From positions 124,001-188,000 of the forward strand of contig NZ_JAIUZY010000009.1 in assembly GCF_020171625.1 (NCBI RefSeq): a stretch of 64,000 bases of DNA, in the 5' to 3' direction. This document shows positions 45,632 through 53,673 of this stretch, piece after piece (the stretch's first letter is position 1; the number at the start of each line of letters is the position of its first letter). Both the position numbers and the translations under genes were made by a program. Source of the DNA: Salipiger bermudensis (GTDB lineage Bacteria > Pseudomonadota > Alphaproteobacteria > Rhodobacterales > Rhodobacteraceae). Below the pieces are notes generated by a model that ran no database searches, was not told where the DNA came from, and saw only the letters and a list, made by a program, of their open reading frames with translations.

Positions 45632-46477
45632 ATGACACGCCTTCGCACAGCCACAGCCCTTGCGCTTGCCCTGCTTGCCGCGCCCGCCATGGTGAGCGCG
45701 CAGGAGGCGACATCGCTGCTCGACACCTCCGCTGACGCCACCGCCTCCGAGGCGACGTTCTCGACCCAGGGCACCCGTCAGCGGGGCTTCGTCTTCAGCC
45801 TGCGCGGCGGCGTCGGCATGGAGCCCAAGTATCTCGGGTCCGACGAATACGGCGTGACCCCGGATCTGGGCTTCCGGTTCCACGGCCTGCGCCTCTCGGA
45901 CGGTCTGGATTTCGGCGACAGCGACGCCTGGAACGATTTCCGCGGCTTCGACGTGCACGGCTCGTTCGATTACATCGGCAAGCGCGACGCCTCGGAATAT
46001 GACGACCTCGATGGCATGGACGATATCGATGCCACGGTCGAGCTGGGCATGGGCGTCGGCTACACCGCCGAGAACTACCGCACCTATGCCGACGTGCGCC
46101 GCGGGTTTGGCGGCCATGAGGGCTGGGTCGGTGAAGCCGGGTTCGATTTCATCTCCCGCCCCACCAGCGACTGGCGCCTGAGCATGGGCCCGCGGCTCTA
46201 CTGGGGCAACGACGAGGTGGCCGACACCTATTTCGGCGTCTCCGCCTCCGAGGCCACCGGCGACCGCCCGGCCTATGATGCCGATGGCGGCCTGCTGGGC
46301 GCCGGGGCCGAGTTCGTGGCCCGTTACCAGATCAATCGTGACTGGGGCCTCGAGGGTGGCGTGGAATATCGCTCGCTGCTCAACGACGCCGCCGACAGCC
46401 CGATCGTCGACGACGGCGCGCAGGATCAGTGGAGCGTGCGCTTCGGTGTCATCCGCGTGGTCCGCCTCAACTTCTGA
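45632..46477 (+). CDS. MipA/OmpV-family outer membrane protein
   Basis: This 281-residue exported protein has a signal peptide (about 1-25, ALALALLAAPAMVSAQ). A beta-barrel sequence follows with alternating hydrophobic strands (FVFSLRGGVGMEPKYLGSDEYGVTPDLGFRF, WGLEGGVEYRSLLNDAADSPIV) and a C-terminal aromatic residue (VRLNF) typical of BAM substrates. MipA/OmpV proteins are outer-membrane proteins of mixed role (scaffold for MltA/PBP1B, osmotic or antibiotic response). It sits between rpsP and rimM, interrupting the usual ribosomal order. Confidence 0.85.
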   Translation: MTRLRTATALALALLAAPAMVSAQEATSLLDTSADATASEATFSTQGTRQRGFVFSLRGGVGMEPKYLGSDEYGVTPDLGFRFHGLRLSDGLDFGDSDAWNDFRGFDVHGSFDYIGKRDASEYDDLDGMDDIDATVELGMGVGYTAENYRTYADVRRGFGGHEGWVGEAGFDFISRPTSDWRLSMGPRLYWGNDEVADTYFGVSASEATGDRPAYDADGGLLGAGAEFVARYQINRDWGLEGGVEYRSLLNDAADSPIVDDGAQDQWSVRFGVIRVVRLNF

Positions 46478-46537
46478 GCCGGCGTCGATTGCCAAGCGTT
46501 GCGGCTGTGGTCTATCCAGTGGCGCGGTGAACCGGGC

Positions 46538-47059
46538 ATGAGCGAGGCCAGTGTGAGCGAAACTATCTGTGTCGGAACGATTGCAGGCGCCTTCGGGGTG
46601 AACGGCGAGGTGCGGCTCAAGAGCTTCACCGCCGAGCCCGAGGCGCTGGCCGAGTATGCGCCGCTGACCACCGAAGACGGCAGCCGCAGCTTCGAGGTGC
46701 AGATCACCCGCCCGGTGAAGGGGGGCTTTGCCGCCCGTCTCTCTGGGGTGCGCAGCAAGGAAGAGGCCGACGCCCTTCGCGGCACAGGGCTCTATGCCCC
46801 GCGCGACAGGCTGCCTGCCCTGCCCGATGACGAGTTCTACCACACCGACCTGATCGGCCTTGCGGTCTATGACACCGGCGGCGTCGAGCTTGGCCGGGTC
46901 AAGGCGGTGCTCAACCACGGATCCACCGACCTGCTCGAACTGACGATGCCCGGCCAGCCGAAGACCGTGCTGCTGCCGTTTACCCGCGAGGCGGTGCCGA
47001 CCGTGGACCTGGCCTCGGGGCGCATCGTCGCCGACCCGCCGGAGGGCCTGCTCGAATGA
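46538..47059 (+). CDS. rimM: 16S rRNA processing / ribosome maturation factor
   Basis: This 173-residue RimM assists maturation of the 30S head domain. An N-terminal beta-barrel ([22 protein letters not shown], about 8-90) is followed by a PRC-barrel C-terminal domain ([23 protein letters not shown]..., about 95-170). The ATG at 46538 is used; an upstream in-frame ATG at 46499 has no similarity before residue 14. The stop overlaps the next gene by ATGA. Confidence 0.95.
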   Translation: MSEASVSETICVGTIAGAFGVNGEVRLKSFTAEPEALAEYAPLTTEDGSRSFEVQITRPVKGGFAARLSGVRSKEEADALRGTGLYAPRDRLPALPDDEFYHTDLIGLAVYDTGGVELGRVKAVLNHGSTDLLELTMPGQPKTVLLPFTREAVPTVDLASGRIVADPPEGLLE

Positions 47060-47856
47060 CCCGCGTGGTCATTCATGCAGGCTTTCACAAGACAGGGACC
47101 ACCAGCGTCCAGAGCACCCTCCGCGCCAATCGCGCGCTGCTCGCGCCGCATCTGCGGGTCTATCTCAAGGCGGATTTCGAGGGCCTGACCGATGCCACGC
47201 GCGCCTATTGCGCCGCGCCGGACAGCGAAGAGGCGCTCAGTGCGGTGGGGCGCTACGCCATGCGCTTCTTTCGTCGCATCGCGCGCGACGACCCGCGGCC
47301 GGTTCTGATGTCCTCCGAAGACCTGTCGGGCCACCTGCCCGGCCGCCGGCGCCATCCCGGCTATCACGCCGCGCCGCAGATCATGTCGGTGATCGCCGAG
47401 AACGCGCGCCACCGGTTCGGGGATTCGCTCGATCTGGTATTCTTCTTCTCGACCCGGGACAGCGACACCTGGCTGCGCTCGACCTGGTGGCAGAATCTGC
47501 GCAGCACCCGGCTGACCGACGATCTTGATCGCTACGCCGCCCGCCCCGAGGTTGCCACAGATCTGATGCAGACCGTCGAAGCGGTTGCAGAGGCGGTCTC
47601 CCCGGCGCGCGTGGTGTCGGAATCGCTCGACCTCAGCCGCGACAGACCGGAGGGGCCGCTGTCGCCCTTGCTCGACCTCATCGCGCTGGACCCCGAAATC
47701 CGGGCGGCGCTGACGATGCTGCCGCCGGTCAATGCTCAGCCGGTGGCCGGGCTCGACGAGGTGTTCGTGGCGCTCAACCGCAGCGCGCTCAGCGAGGAAA
47801 ACCTGCGCGAGGCGAAGAAAGCGCTGCGCAGAATCGCGAACGAACAGGGCCAATGA
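47056..47856 (+). CDS. Sulfotransferase-like P-loop protein
   Basis: This 266-residue protein begins with a PAPS-binding-type P-loop, [17 protein letters not shown] (about 6-22). A second motif typical of sulfotransferases is present ([19 protein letters not shown], about 133-151), where Arg and Ser bind the 3' phosphate of PAPS. Overall length and spacing suit a bacterial carbohydrate-type sulfotransferase. The acceptor is unknown. The start overlaps the rimM stop (ATGA), which places it between rimM and trmD. Confidence 0.72.
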   Translation: MTRVVIHAGFHKTGTTSVQSTLRANRALLAPHLRVYLKADFEGLTDATRAYCAAPDSEEALSAVGRYAMRFFRRIARDDPRPVLMSSEDLSGHLPGRRRHPGYHAAPQIMSVIAENARHRFGDSLDLVFFFSTRDSDTWLRSTWWQNLRSTRLTDDLDRYAARPEVATDLMQTVEAVAEAVSPARVVSESLDLSRDRPEGPLSPLLDLIALDPEIRAALTMLPPVNAQPVAGLDEVFVALNRSALSEENLREAKKALRRIANEQGQ

Positions 47857-48064
47857 CCCGTAATCGTTACTAAAAGGTAAACGGATCAAAAAGTCTCCCC
47901 ACGACCGGCAATAATTTGCCATAATGAGAATCGATTTGAGATTGTTCATTGGTAAAAAGGGGGCGTTTTATGGTCCCGGCGATTCATCGCGCGTATTTGT
48001 CGTGCGTCCCGACAGCTTCAACCCTGATCATTTTTGGTCCGTCAGACGTGCGGAGGCTGCAGTC

Positions 48065-49111
48065 ATGATGCAGCTCACGTTCCTCTCGAGCATCGGTTTG
48101 GCAACCTTCCTTGCCCTGTTCCTCGCTCAGTTTCCCCGCTTCCTCCCACGCGCGGCTGCGGCCCCGACGCCGACGCTTCTGACGCCTGCGGCGTGCCGCC
48201 GTCCGCCCTCCGACCTTCCGGCCCTCTCCCGGCTGCGCGCGGATCTCGCCGCCTGGCTCACGGCACCGGAGGAGCGGCGGGACCCCGTGGTTCCGCATGA
48301 ACCCGAGTCCCCCGCCCAGGCCCGCAGCCGGGTGTTCCGGCGCATCATGACGTCGTGGCACGCCGACGCGGTGGAGCAGCTCGACGAGAGGCAGCTGCAG
48401 TCGTTGTGGCTGCTGCGAGAGCTGATCTCGGCCGATTGCTGCCGGGCCGGCGAACTGGCGCAGCGCTTTCGCAAACCCGATGCGGTGCTCGCCATCCGCG
48501 ACCGCATCCGCGAGATCGACGCGCACCATGCGCGGTTCGAAGCGCAAAGAGCCGCGTTCCTTGCCACCTCCGCCATGTGGGCGAGGCAATCCGCCGCCGC
48601 GCAGGACCGCCCGCTCGTCGACGCCCTGCGCGCGCTCGCTGCGCCGGATCCCGACCTGTGGCACAAGGTGATCGCGGAGCACGACCTCGCCGACCCAGCA
48701 CAAGCGAGCGCCGCGCTCTGGTGCGCCCGGCAGGTCGGGTGCGAGCGTGCCAGCGTCGCGCTCTATCTCAGCCGCGTCGCCGAGGCAGACCGTCTCACCA
48801 TCGCCCTGCGCAGCGGCGAGACAGACTGGCTCGACGGGGTGCGCGCCGTGATCCGGAGCTGGAACGCCGGGGTCTATACCAGCCGTACGATCGGACTGGC
48901 GCCCGAGGATGCGGCGAGCCATGCGGCACCGGCGCTCTCGGCCCAGCTCGATACGCTCGCAGAGCAGACCGGTGACCCGCGCTGGCCGGAACCCGACGAT
49001 ATCTTCGTCGCGTATCACGGCACCGCCGCGCGCCCCCGCGACATCTGGGATCTGCGCACCGGTCGGCTGACCGCACCGCCGCGCCTCGAGCACTATATCG
49101 AGATGGAGTGA
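48065..49111 (+). CDS. Membrane-anchored protein of unknown function
   Basis: This 348-residue protein has one N-terminal transmembrane helix (about 4-24, FLSSIGLATFLALFLAQF). A soluble, Ala/Arg-rich and largely helical domain follows, without recognised motifs. A GGAGG 8 nt before the ATG at 48065 supports this start; an in-frame ATG at 47924 lies in AT-rich, probably regulatory DNA. It lies between the sulfotransferase-like gene and trmD. No similar family was recognised. Confidence 0.65.
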   Translation: MMQLTFLSSIGLATFLALFLAQFPRFLPRAAAAPTPTLLTPAACRRPPSDLPALSRLRADLAAWLTAPEERRDPVVPHEPESPAQARSRVFRRIMTSWHADAVEQLDERQLQSLWLLRELISADCCRAGELAQRFRKPDAVLAIRDRIREIDAHHARFEAQRAAFLATSAMWARQSAAAQDRPLVDALRALAAPDPDLWHKVIAEHDLADPAQASAALWCARQVGCERASVALYLSRVAEADRLTIALRSGETDWLDGVRAVIRSWNAGVYTSRTIGLAPEDAASHAAPALSAQLDTLAEQTGDPRWPEPDDIFVAYHGTAARPRDIWDLRTGRLTAPPRLEHYIEME

Positions 49112-49157
49112 CCGCACGCCGCTTGAGCCGTCCCGCCGCTGCGGCTACAGGAAGCGC

Positions 49158-49973
49158 ATGAGCGAGACACCCAAATCCCATGGTCGCAAGACCATCCGCC
49201 CGAGCCTCAAGCCGCGCGAGCTGATGACCGACCGCCCGGCGCTGGCCCGCGCCTGGACCGCGCAGGTCATCACCCTCTTCCCCGAGGCCTTTCCGGGCGT
49301 GCTCGGCCTGTCGCTGACCGGCAAGGCCCTGCAGGACGGGATCTGGCAGCTCGATCCGGTGAACCTGCGCGAGTTCGGCGAGGGCAAGCACCGCAATGTC
49401 GACGACACCCCCGCGGGCGGCGGCGCCGGCATGGTGCTGCGCCCCGACGTGATGGGCCGCGCCCTCGAGACCGCGCGCCGCAAGATCTCGGGCGCCGCGC
49501 CGATCATCTACCTGTCCCCGCGGGGACGCCGTTTCGATCAGCCGATGGCGCGCCGGCTCGCGCAGGCTCCGGGCGTAACGCTGATCTGCGGCCGCTTCGA
49601 GGGCCTCGACCAGCGCGTGCTCGATCACTACGGCGTCATGGAGGTCTCGCTCGGGGACTACGTGCTGACCGGCGGCGAGCTTGCCGCGCAGGCCATGCTA
49701 GACGCCACCGTGCGCCTGCTGCCCGGCGTGCTCGGCAATGCCGACTCGATCGAGGAAGAGAGCTTTTCGCACGGGCTGCTCGAGCATCCGCAATACACCC
49801 GCCCCGCGGAATGGCAGGGCCACGAGATCCCGCCGGTGCTGCTTTCGGGCCATCACGGCGAGATCGAGAAGTGGCGCCGCCAGCAGTCGGAAGAGATCAC
49901 CCGGGCCCGGCGTCCCGACCTCTGGGAGGCGCATGAACAGGCGCTGTCCGAGAGCCCGAAAAACAAGCGCTGA
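49158..49973 (+). CDS. trmD: tRNA (guanine-N1)-methyltransferase
   Basis: This 271-residue SPOUT-class enzyme makes m1G37 in tRNA and so prevents frameshifting. Trefoil-knot SAM site: IYLSPRGRRFDQPMARRLA, ICGRFEGLDQRVLD, VSLGDYVLTGGELAA. The C-terminal domain includes DSIEEESFSHGLLEHPQYTRP and the helical tail. It has about 32 extra N-terminal residues before AWTAQVITLFPEAFPG. It is upstream of rplS. Confidence 0.96.
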   Translation: MSETPKSHGRKTIRPSLKPRELMTDRPALARAWTAQVITLFPEAFPGVLGLSLTGKALQDGIWQLDPVNLREFGEGKHRNVDDTPAGGGAGMVLRPDVMGRALETARRKISGAAPIIYLSPRGRRFDQPMARRLAQAPGVTLICGRFEGLDQRVLDHYGVMEVSLGDYVLTGGELAAQAMLDATVRLLPGVLGNADSIEEESFSHGLLEHPQYTRPAEWQGHEIPPVLLSGHHGEIEKWRRQQSEEITRARRPDLWEAHEQALSESPKNKR

Positions 49974-50086
49974 GCCAGGCTCCGTTCGCGCCGAAATGCC
50001 TTGATTTGCGGGCCGAGGCGGCTTAACAGGGCGCATTCACGGCTTCGGGGCGACTCGGGGCCGTCTGATATTGGTGACCGGGTTGC

Positions 50087-50151
50087 CGGCAGACCTGCCG
50101 CAGCGCGCCGCCACAAAACAAAGAACAGCCGACGCATCTGTGCCTGCACAG
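50087..50151 (+). other. Structured rplS leader region
   Basis: Two short hairpins lie in the 232-bp trmD-rplS gap: CGGCA-GACC-TGCCG near 50087-50100 and CTGTG-CCTG-CACAG at 50138-50151. They could belong to an mRNA leader that controls L19/L31 synthesis. Evidence is only the local pairing. Confidence 0.3.
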
Positions 50152-50205
50152 CTCTGCCCAGGACATCACCCGCGGGAAAACCGTGAAGAATAAGGAGAAG
50201 GTCAG

Positions 50206-50589
50206 ATGGATCTGATCGCACAGCTCGAGGCGGAACAGATTGCCGCCCTGGGGAAAGACATCCCCGACTTCAAGCCCGGCGACACCGTGCGCGTCGGCTA
50301 CAAGGTGACCGAAGGCACCCGTACCCGTGTGCAAAACTACGAAGGCGTCTGCATCAGCCGCAAGAACGGCGCGGGCATCGCGGGTTCGTTCACCGTTCGC
50401 AAGATTTCCTTCGGTGAAGGCGTGGAGCGTGTGTTCCCGCTGTACTCGACCAACATCGACTCGATCACCGTCGTGCGCCGCGGCCGCGTCCGTCGCGCCA
50501 AGCTCTACTACCTCCGCGCGCGTCGTGGCAAATCCGCCCGTATCGCGGAAGACACCAACTACAAGCCGCTCGCCGGCGCCGACGCATAA
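50206..50589 (+). CDS. rplS: 50S ribosomal protein L19
   Basis: This 127-residue L19 lies at the 30S-50S interface. Blocks [45 protein letters not shown] and [18 protein letters not shown] are diagnostic. A strong AAGGAGAAGG ribosome-binding site precedes the ATG. It is followed after 11 nt by rpmE. Confidence 0.98.
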   Translation: MDLIAQLEAEQIAALGKDIPDFKPGDTVRVGYKVTEGTRTRVQNYEGVCISRKNGAGIAGSFTVRKISFGEGVERVFPLYSTNIDSITVVRRGRVRRAKLYYLRARRGKSARIAEDTNYKPLAGADA

Positions 50590-50600
50590 GGAGCGACGTC

Positions 50601-50822
50601 ATGAAAAAGGGCATCCACCCCGAGTACCACGTCATCGACGTCAAGATGACCGACGGCACCATCTACCAGACCCGCACCACCTGGGGCAAAGAAGGCGACA
50701 CCCTGTCGCTCGACGTCGACCCGACCGTGCACCCGGCATGGAACGGCGGCAACTCGCGCCTCATGGACACCGGCGGCCGCGTGTCGAAGTTCAAGAAGAA
50801 ATACGAAGGCCTCGGCTTCTGA
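50601..50822 (+). CDS. rpmE: 50S ribosomal protein L31
   Basis: This 73-residue L31 has [24 protein letters not shown] and [11 protein letters not shown]. The zinc-binding CxxC pairs of the long C+ form are absent, so it is the cysteine-free (C-) form. AAGGAGCG precedes the ATG. It ends the ribosomal operon at a terminator. Confidence 0.96.
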   Translation: MKKGIHPEYHVIDVKMTDGTIYQTRTTWGKEGDTLSLDVDPTVHPAWNGGNSRLMDTGGRVSKFKKKYEGLGF

Positions 50823-50844
50823 GCCCACGCCTTTCGGTATCGCG

Positions 50845-50872
50845 AAACGCCGTCCCTCGGGGCGGCGTTTTT
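50845..50872 (+). terminator. Rho-independent terminator after rpmE
   Basis: The stem AAACGCCG/CGGCGTTT has a 10-nt GC-rich loop that can extend pairing, followed by a T-run. Confidence 0.85.
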
Positions 50873-50998
50873 CGTTTCTGGCGAGCGCTTGGGAGGCTCT
50901 GCCATGGACGCGGAGGAATATCCTTCCGCCTCCGGCATTGGTCCGAGACGGATTTCCCACCCGCTCGGAAACAGGCACACGCTTATTCCGTTTCCCCC

Positions 50999-51026
50999 TT
51001 CACAAATTCTGCATACTGAATATATT
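50999..51026 (+). promoter_or_regulatory. Candidate promoter of the SulP transporter gene
   Basis: TTCACA and TATATT are separated by 16 nt, 63 nt upstream of the start codon. The -10 lies in a perfect palindrome GAATATATTC (51018-51027), in an AT-rich patch. Confidence 0.35.
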
Positions 51027-51088
51027 CGGCGCGACCACGGCGACGATCTCAATCGCCGTCTGTGCCACCGATTTGCAGGACAGCTTTC

Positions 51089-52843
51089 ATGCCCAAGGCG
51101 CTCTTTCGCTATCTTCCGATCCTGAGCTGGGCACGGGTCTACACCCGCGACACGGCGACCTCGGATCTCGTGGCGGCGGTGATCGTGACAATCATGCTGA
51201 TCCCGCAATCCCTTGCCTATGCGCTGCTGGCCGGCCTGCCTCCCGAAATGGGGCTCTACGCCTCGATCCTGCCGCTGGTGGCCTATGCCATCTTCGGCAC
51301 GTCGCGAGCACTGGCGGTGGGGCCGGTGGCTGTGGTCTCGCTGATGACCGCCACCGCGATAGGCCAGCTCGGCCTCTCCACCCCCGGCGACATCGCGCTG
51401 GCCGCCATCACGCTGGCCTTCCTCTCGGGCGTGTTCCTGACGCTGATCGGCATCCTGAAGCTGGGCTTTCTCGCGAACTTCCTGTCGCACCCGGTGATCG
51501 CGGGCTTCATCACCGCCTCGGGTGTGCTGATCGCCGCCTCGCAGCTCAAGCACATCCTGGGCATCGACGCGGGCGGGCACACGCTGGTCGAGCTGGGGAT
51601 CTCGATTGCCCGGCATATCGGCGACACCAATCCGATCACCTTGGGGATCGGCGTCTCGGCCACCGCCTTTCTGTTCTGGGTGCGCAAGGGACTGAAGCCG
51701 CTGCTGCGCAAGGCGGGCCTCGGGCCGCGCCTGGCCGACATCCTTGCCAAGGCCGGCCCGGTCGCGGCGGTAGCGGTGACCACGCTCGCCGCCTGGGCCT
51801 TCGGTCTTGGCGAACACGGTGTGAGACTGGTGGGCGCGGTGCCGACCGGGCTGCCGCCGCTCTCGGCCCCGTCCTTCGACTTGTCGATGTGGCGGACGCT
51901 GCTGCTGCCGGCGGTGCTGATCTCGATCATCGGCTTCGTCGAGTCGGTGTCGGTCGCCCAGACGCTGGCCGCCAAGCGCCGTCAGCGCATCGACCCGGAT
52001 CAGGAGCTGATCGGGCTTGGCACCTCGAACATCGCCTCGGCGCTCTCGGGCGGCTTCCCGGTCACCGGCGGCTTCTCGCGCTCGGTGGTGAACTTCGATG
52101 CCGGCGCCGAGACCCCGGCCGCGGGCGCCTATACCGCCGTGGGCATCGCCATCGCGACGCTGCTGCTCACGCCGCTGCTGTTTTTCCTGCCGCAGGCGAC
52201 GCTGGCCGCCACCATTATCGTCGCGGTGCTGAGCCTCGTCGATCTCTCGATCCTGAAGAAGACATGGGAGTACAGCCGGGTCGACTTCGCCGCCGTCTCT
52301 GCCACCATCGTGCTGACCCTGCTGGCCGGGGTCGAGGTCGGTGTGTCGGCGGGGGTGCTGCTGTCGATCGTCCTGCATCTCTACAAGACCTCGAAGCCGC
52401 ACGTGGCCGAGGTCGGGCTGGTGCCGGGCACGCAGCACTTCCGCAACGTGTTGCGCCACAAGGTCGACACCCTGCCCGGCGTGCTGACCCTGCGCGTCGA
52501 CGAGAGCCTCTATTTCGCCAACGCGCGCTTTCTCGAGGATTACGTGCTTGGCCGGGTGGCGGACTGCGAGAATCTGGACCACGTGGTGCTGATGTTCCCC
52601 GCGGTGAACGAGGTCGACCACAGCGCGCTCGAGACGCTCGAGGAGCTGAACCGCCGCCTTGCCGAGCAGGGCATCACCCTCCACCTGACCGAGGTGAAGG
52701 GGCCGGTGATGGACCGGCTGCAACGCTCACACCTCCTGCACGACCTCTCGGGCCGGGTCTTCCTGTCGCAGTATGACGCGTGGTGTGCGCTAAAGCCGGG
52801 CGCGTCCGAAGGGGCCGAGAAGAAAGGCCTCGCGGCCCAGTAG
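51089..52843 (+). CDS. SulP-family anion transporter with STAS domain
   Basis: This 584-residue inner-membrane transporter of the SLC26/SulP family has a membrane domain of 12-14 segments (about 20-420). It contains the SulP signature region LPPEMGLYASILPLVAYAIFGTSRALAVGPVAVVSLM. A cytoplasmic STAS domain follows (about 440-560, VLTLRVDESLYFANARFLEDYV...VVLMFPAVNEVDHSALETLEELNRRL). It imports sulfate, bicarbonate or an organic acid; sequence does not decide. The ATG at 51089 is used over 51062. Its last 54 nt overlap the end of the convergent phosphatase gene. Confidence 0.92.
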   Translation: MPKALFRYLPILSWARVYTRDTATSDLVAAVIVTIMLIPQSLAYALLAGLPPEMGLYASILPLVAYAIFGTSRALAVGPVAVVSLMTATAIGQLGLSTPGDIALAAITLAFLSGVFLTLIGILKLGFLANFLSHPVIAGFITASGVLIAASQLKHILGIDAGGHTLVELGISIARHIGDTNPITLGIGVSATAFLFWVRKGLKPLLRKAGLGPRLADILAKAGPVAAVAVTTLAAWAFGLGEHGVRLVGAVPTGLPPLSAPSFDLSMWRTLLLPAVLISIIGFVESVSVAQTLAAKRRQRIDPDQELIGLGTSNIASALSGGFPVTGGFSRSVVNFDAGAETPAAGAYTAVGIAIATLLLTPLLFFLPQATLAATIIVAVLSLVDLSILKKTWEYSRVDFAAVSATIVLTLLAGVEVGVSAGVLLSIVLHLYKTSKPHVAEVGLVPGTQHFRNVLRHKVDTLPGVLTLRVDESLYFANARFLEDYVLGRVADCENLDHVVLMFPAVNEVDHSALETLEELNRRLAEQGITLHLTEVKGPVMDRLQRSHLLHDLSGRVFLSQYDAWCALKPGASEGAEKKGLAAQ

Positions 52844-53509
52844 CACCGCAGGCAGGAGCGGCCGCCCGTAGCCGGCGCCGCCGTCGAGGTTGAGCCGGTT
52901 GGAATACATCTGGGGCAGGTCGAGCGCGGTATGTCCGTGCACAACGAGCCGTCCGAAATCGCCCGTGTGCTCAAGGAACGGCTTGCGGATCCAGACCAGG
53001 TCGTCCTCGACCTGCTGGTCGAGCGGCAGACCCGGGCGCAGCCCGGCATGGACGAAGATCTGCTCCTCGGTCTCGTACATCCTCGGCAGCGCGGCGACCC
53101 AGTCGCGATGTGCCTGCGGCACAGCCTGAAGCGCGTCGGCGTGGATCTCCTCGGCGCTGCGGCGCGGGTCCATGTCGACCCCGTAGGAGGCCAGCGTCTT
53201 GTCGCCGCCGATCGGCGGGTCGGTATAGAGCAGCGGGCGGCTGACCTGCGGATCCTGATAGGCCGGGTTCTCGAGATAGCGCAGCAGGAAGCGATCATGG
53301 TTGCCCATGATGCAGGTCCAGGGCTGGCCCTCGGCCTGCCCCTGCATCAGAAGGTCGATGACGCCCCGGCTGTCGGGGCCGCGATCCACGAAATCTCCGA
53401 GAAACACGGTGGGAGCGCCGGCGGCCTCGTCCTTCTGGGTGAGGTCGAGCGCCTTGTTGAGCTCGTCGATCTGGCCGTGAATATCGCCGATCGCGAAAAT
53501 GGGGTGCAT
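52790..53509 (-). CDS. Metallophosphatase (PrpA/serine-threonine phosphatase type)
   Basis: This 239-residue calcineurin-like phosphoesterase has all metal-binding blocks: GDIHGQ (about 8-13), GDFVDRGPDSRG, GNHD and HGHTAL, with an intervening FVHAGLRPGLP. It resembles the lambda/PrpA protein phosphatases and diadenosine-tetraphosphatase relatives. The substrate is uncertain. No signal peptide is present. The C-terminal 17 codons overlap the 3' end of the SulP gene on the other strand. Confidence 0.9.
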   Translation of the reverse strand: MHPIFAIGDIHGQIDELNKALDLTQKDEAAGAPTVFLGDFVDRGPDSRGVIDLLMQGQAEGQPWTCIMGNHDRFLLRYLENPAYQDPQVSRPLLYTDPPIGGDKTLASYGVDMDPRRSAEEIHADALQAVPQAHRDWVAALPRMYETEEQIFVHAGLRPGLPLDQQVEDDLVWIRKPFLEHTGDFGRLVVHGHTALDLPQMYSNRLNLDGGAGYGRPLLPAVLLGREAFLLGPFGRARL

Positions 53510-53620
53510 GATGTGGGTCCTTTTCGTCCCCTTCTAGATGCCGCCTGCCGCAGCGCAGCGCAACCGGGCCTCCGGAAAATGTTAGCGCTGATCATTGCCA
53601 GCCCTCCCCCGCCAGAACGC

Positions 53621-53644
53621 AAAACGCCGCCCCGAGGGGCGGCG
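53621..53644 (-). terminator. Rho-independent terminator of serA
   Basis: The GC-rich stem CGCCGCCCC/GGGGCGGCG is followed on the minus strand by TTTT. It begins about 30 nt past the serA stop. Confidence 0.75.
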
Positions 53645-53673
53645 CTGCGTGCGGTGTCCGGCAGAGACGGGGA

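Noticed and set aside
47924-48064. Longer start for the membrane-anchored protein before trmD
   Set aside because: The extension is AT-rich and lacks a good ribosome-binding site, whereas 48065 has GGAGG and begins the TM helix.
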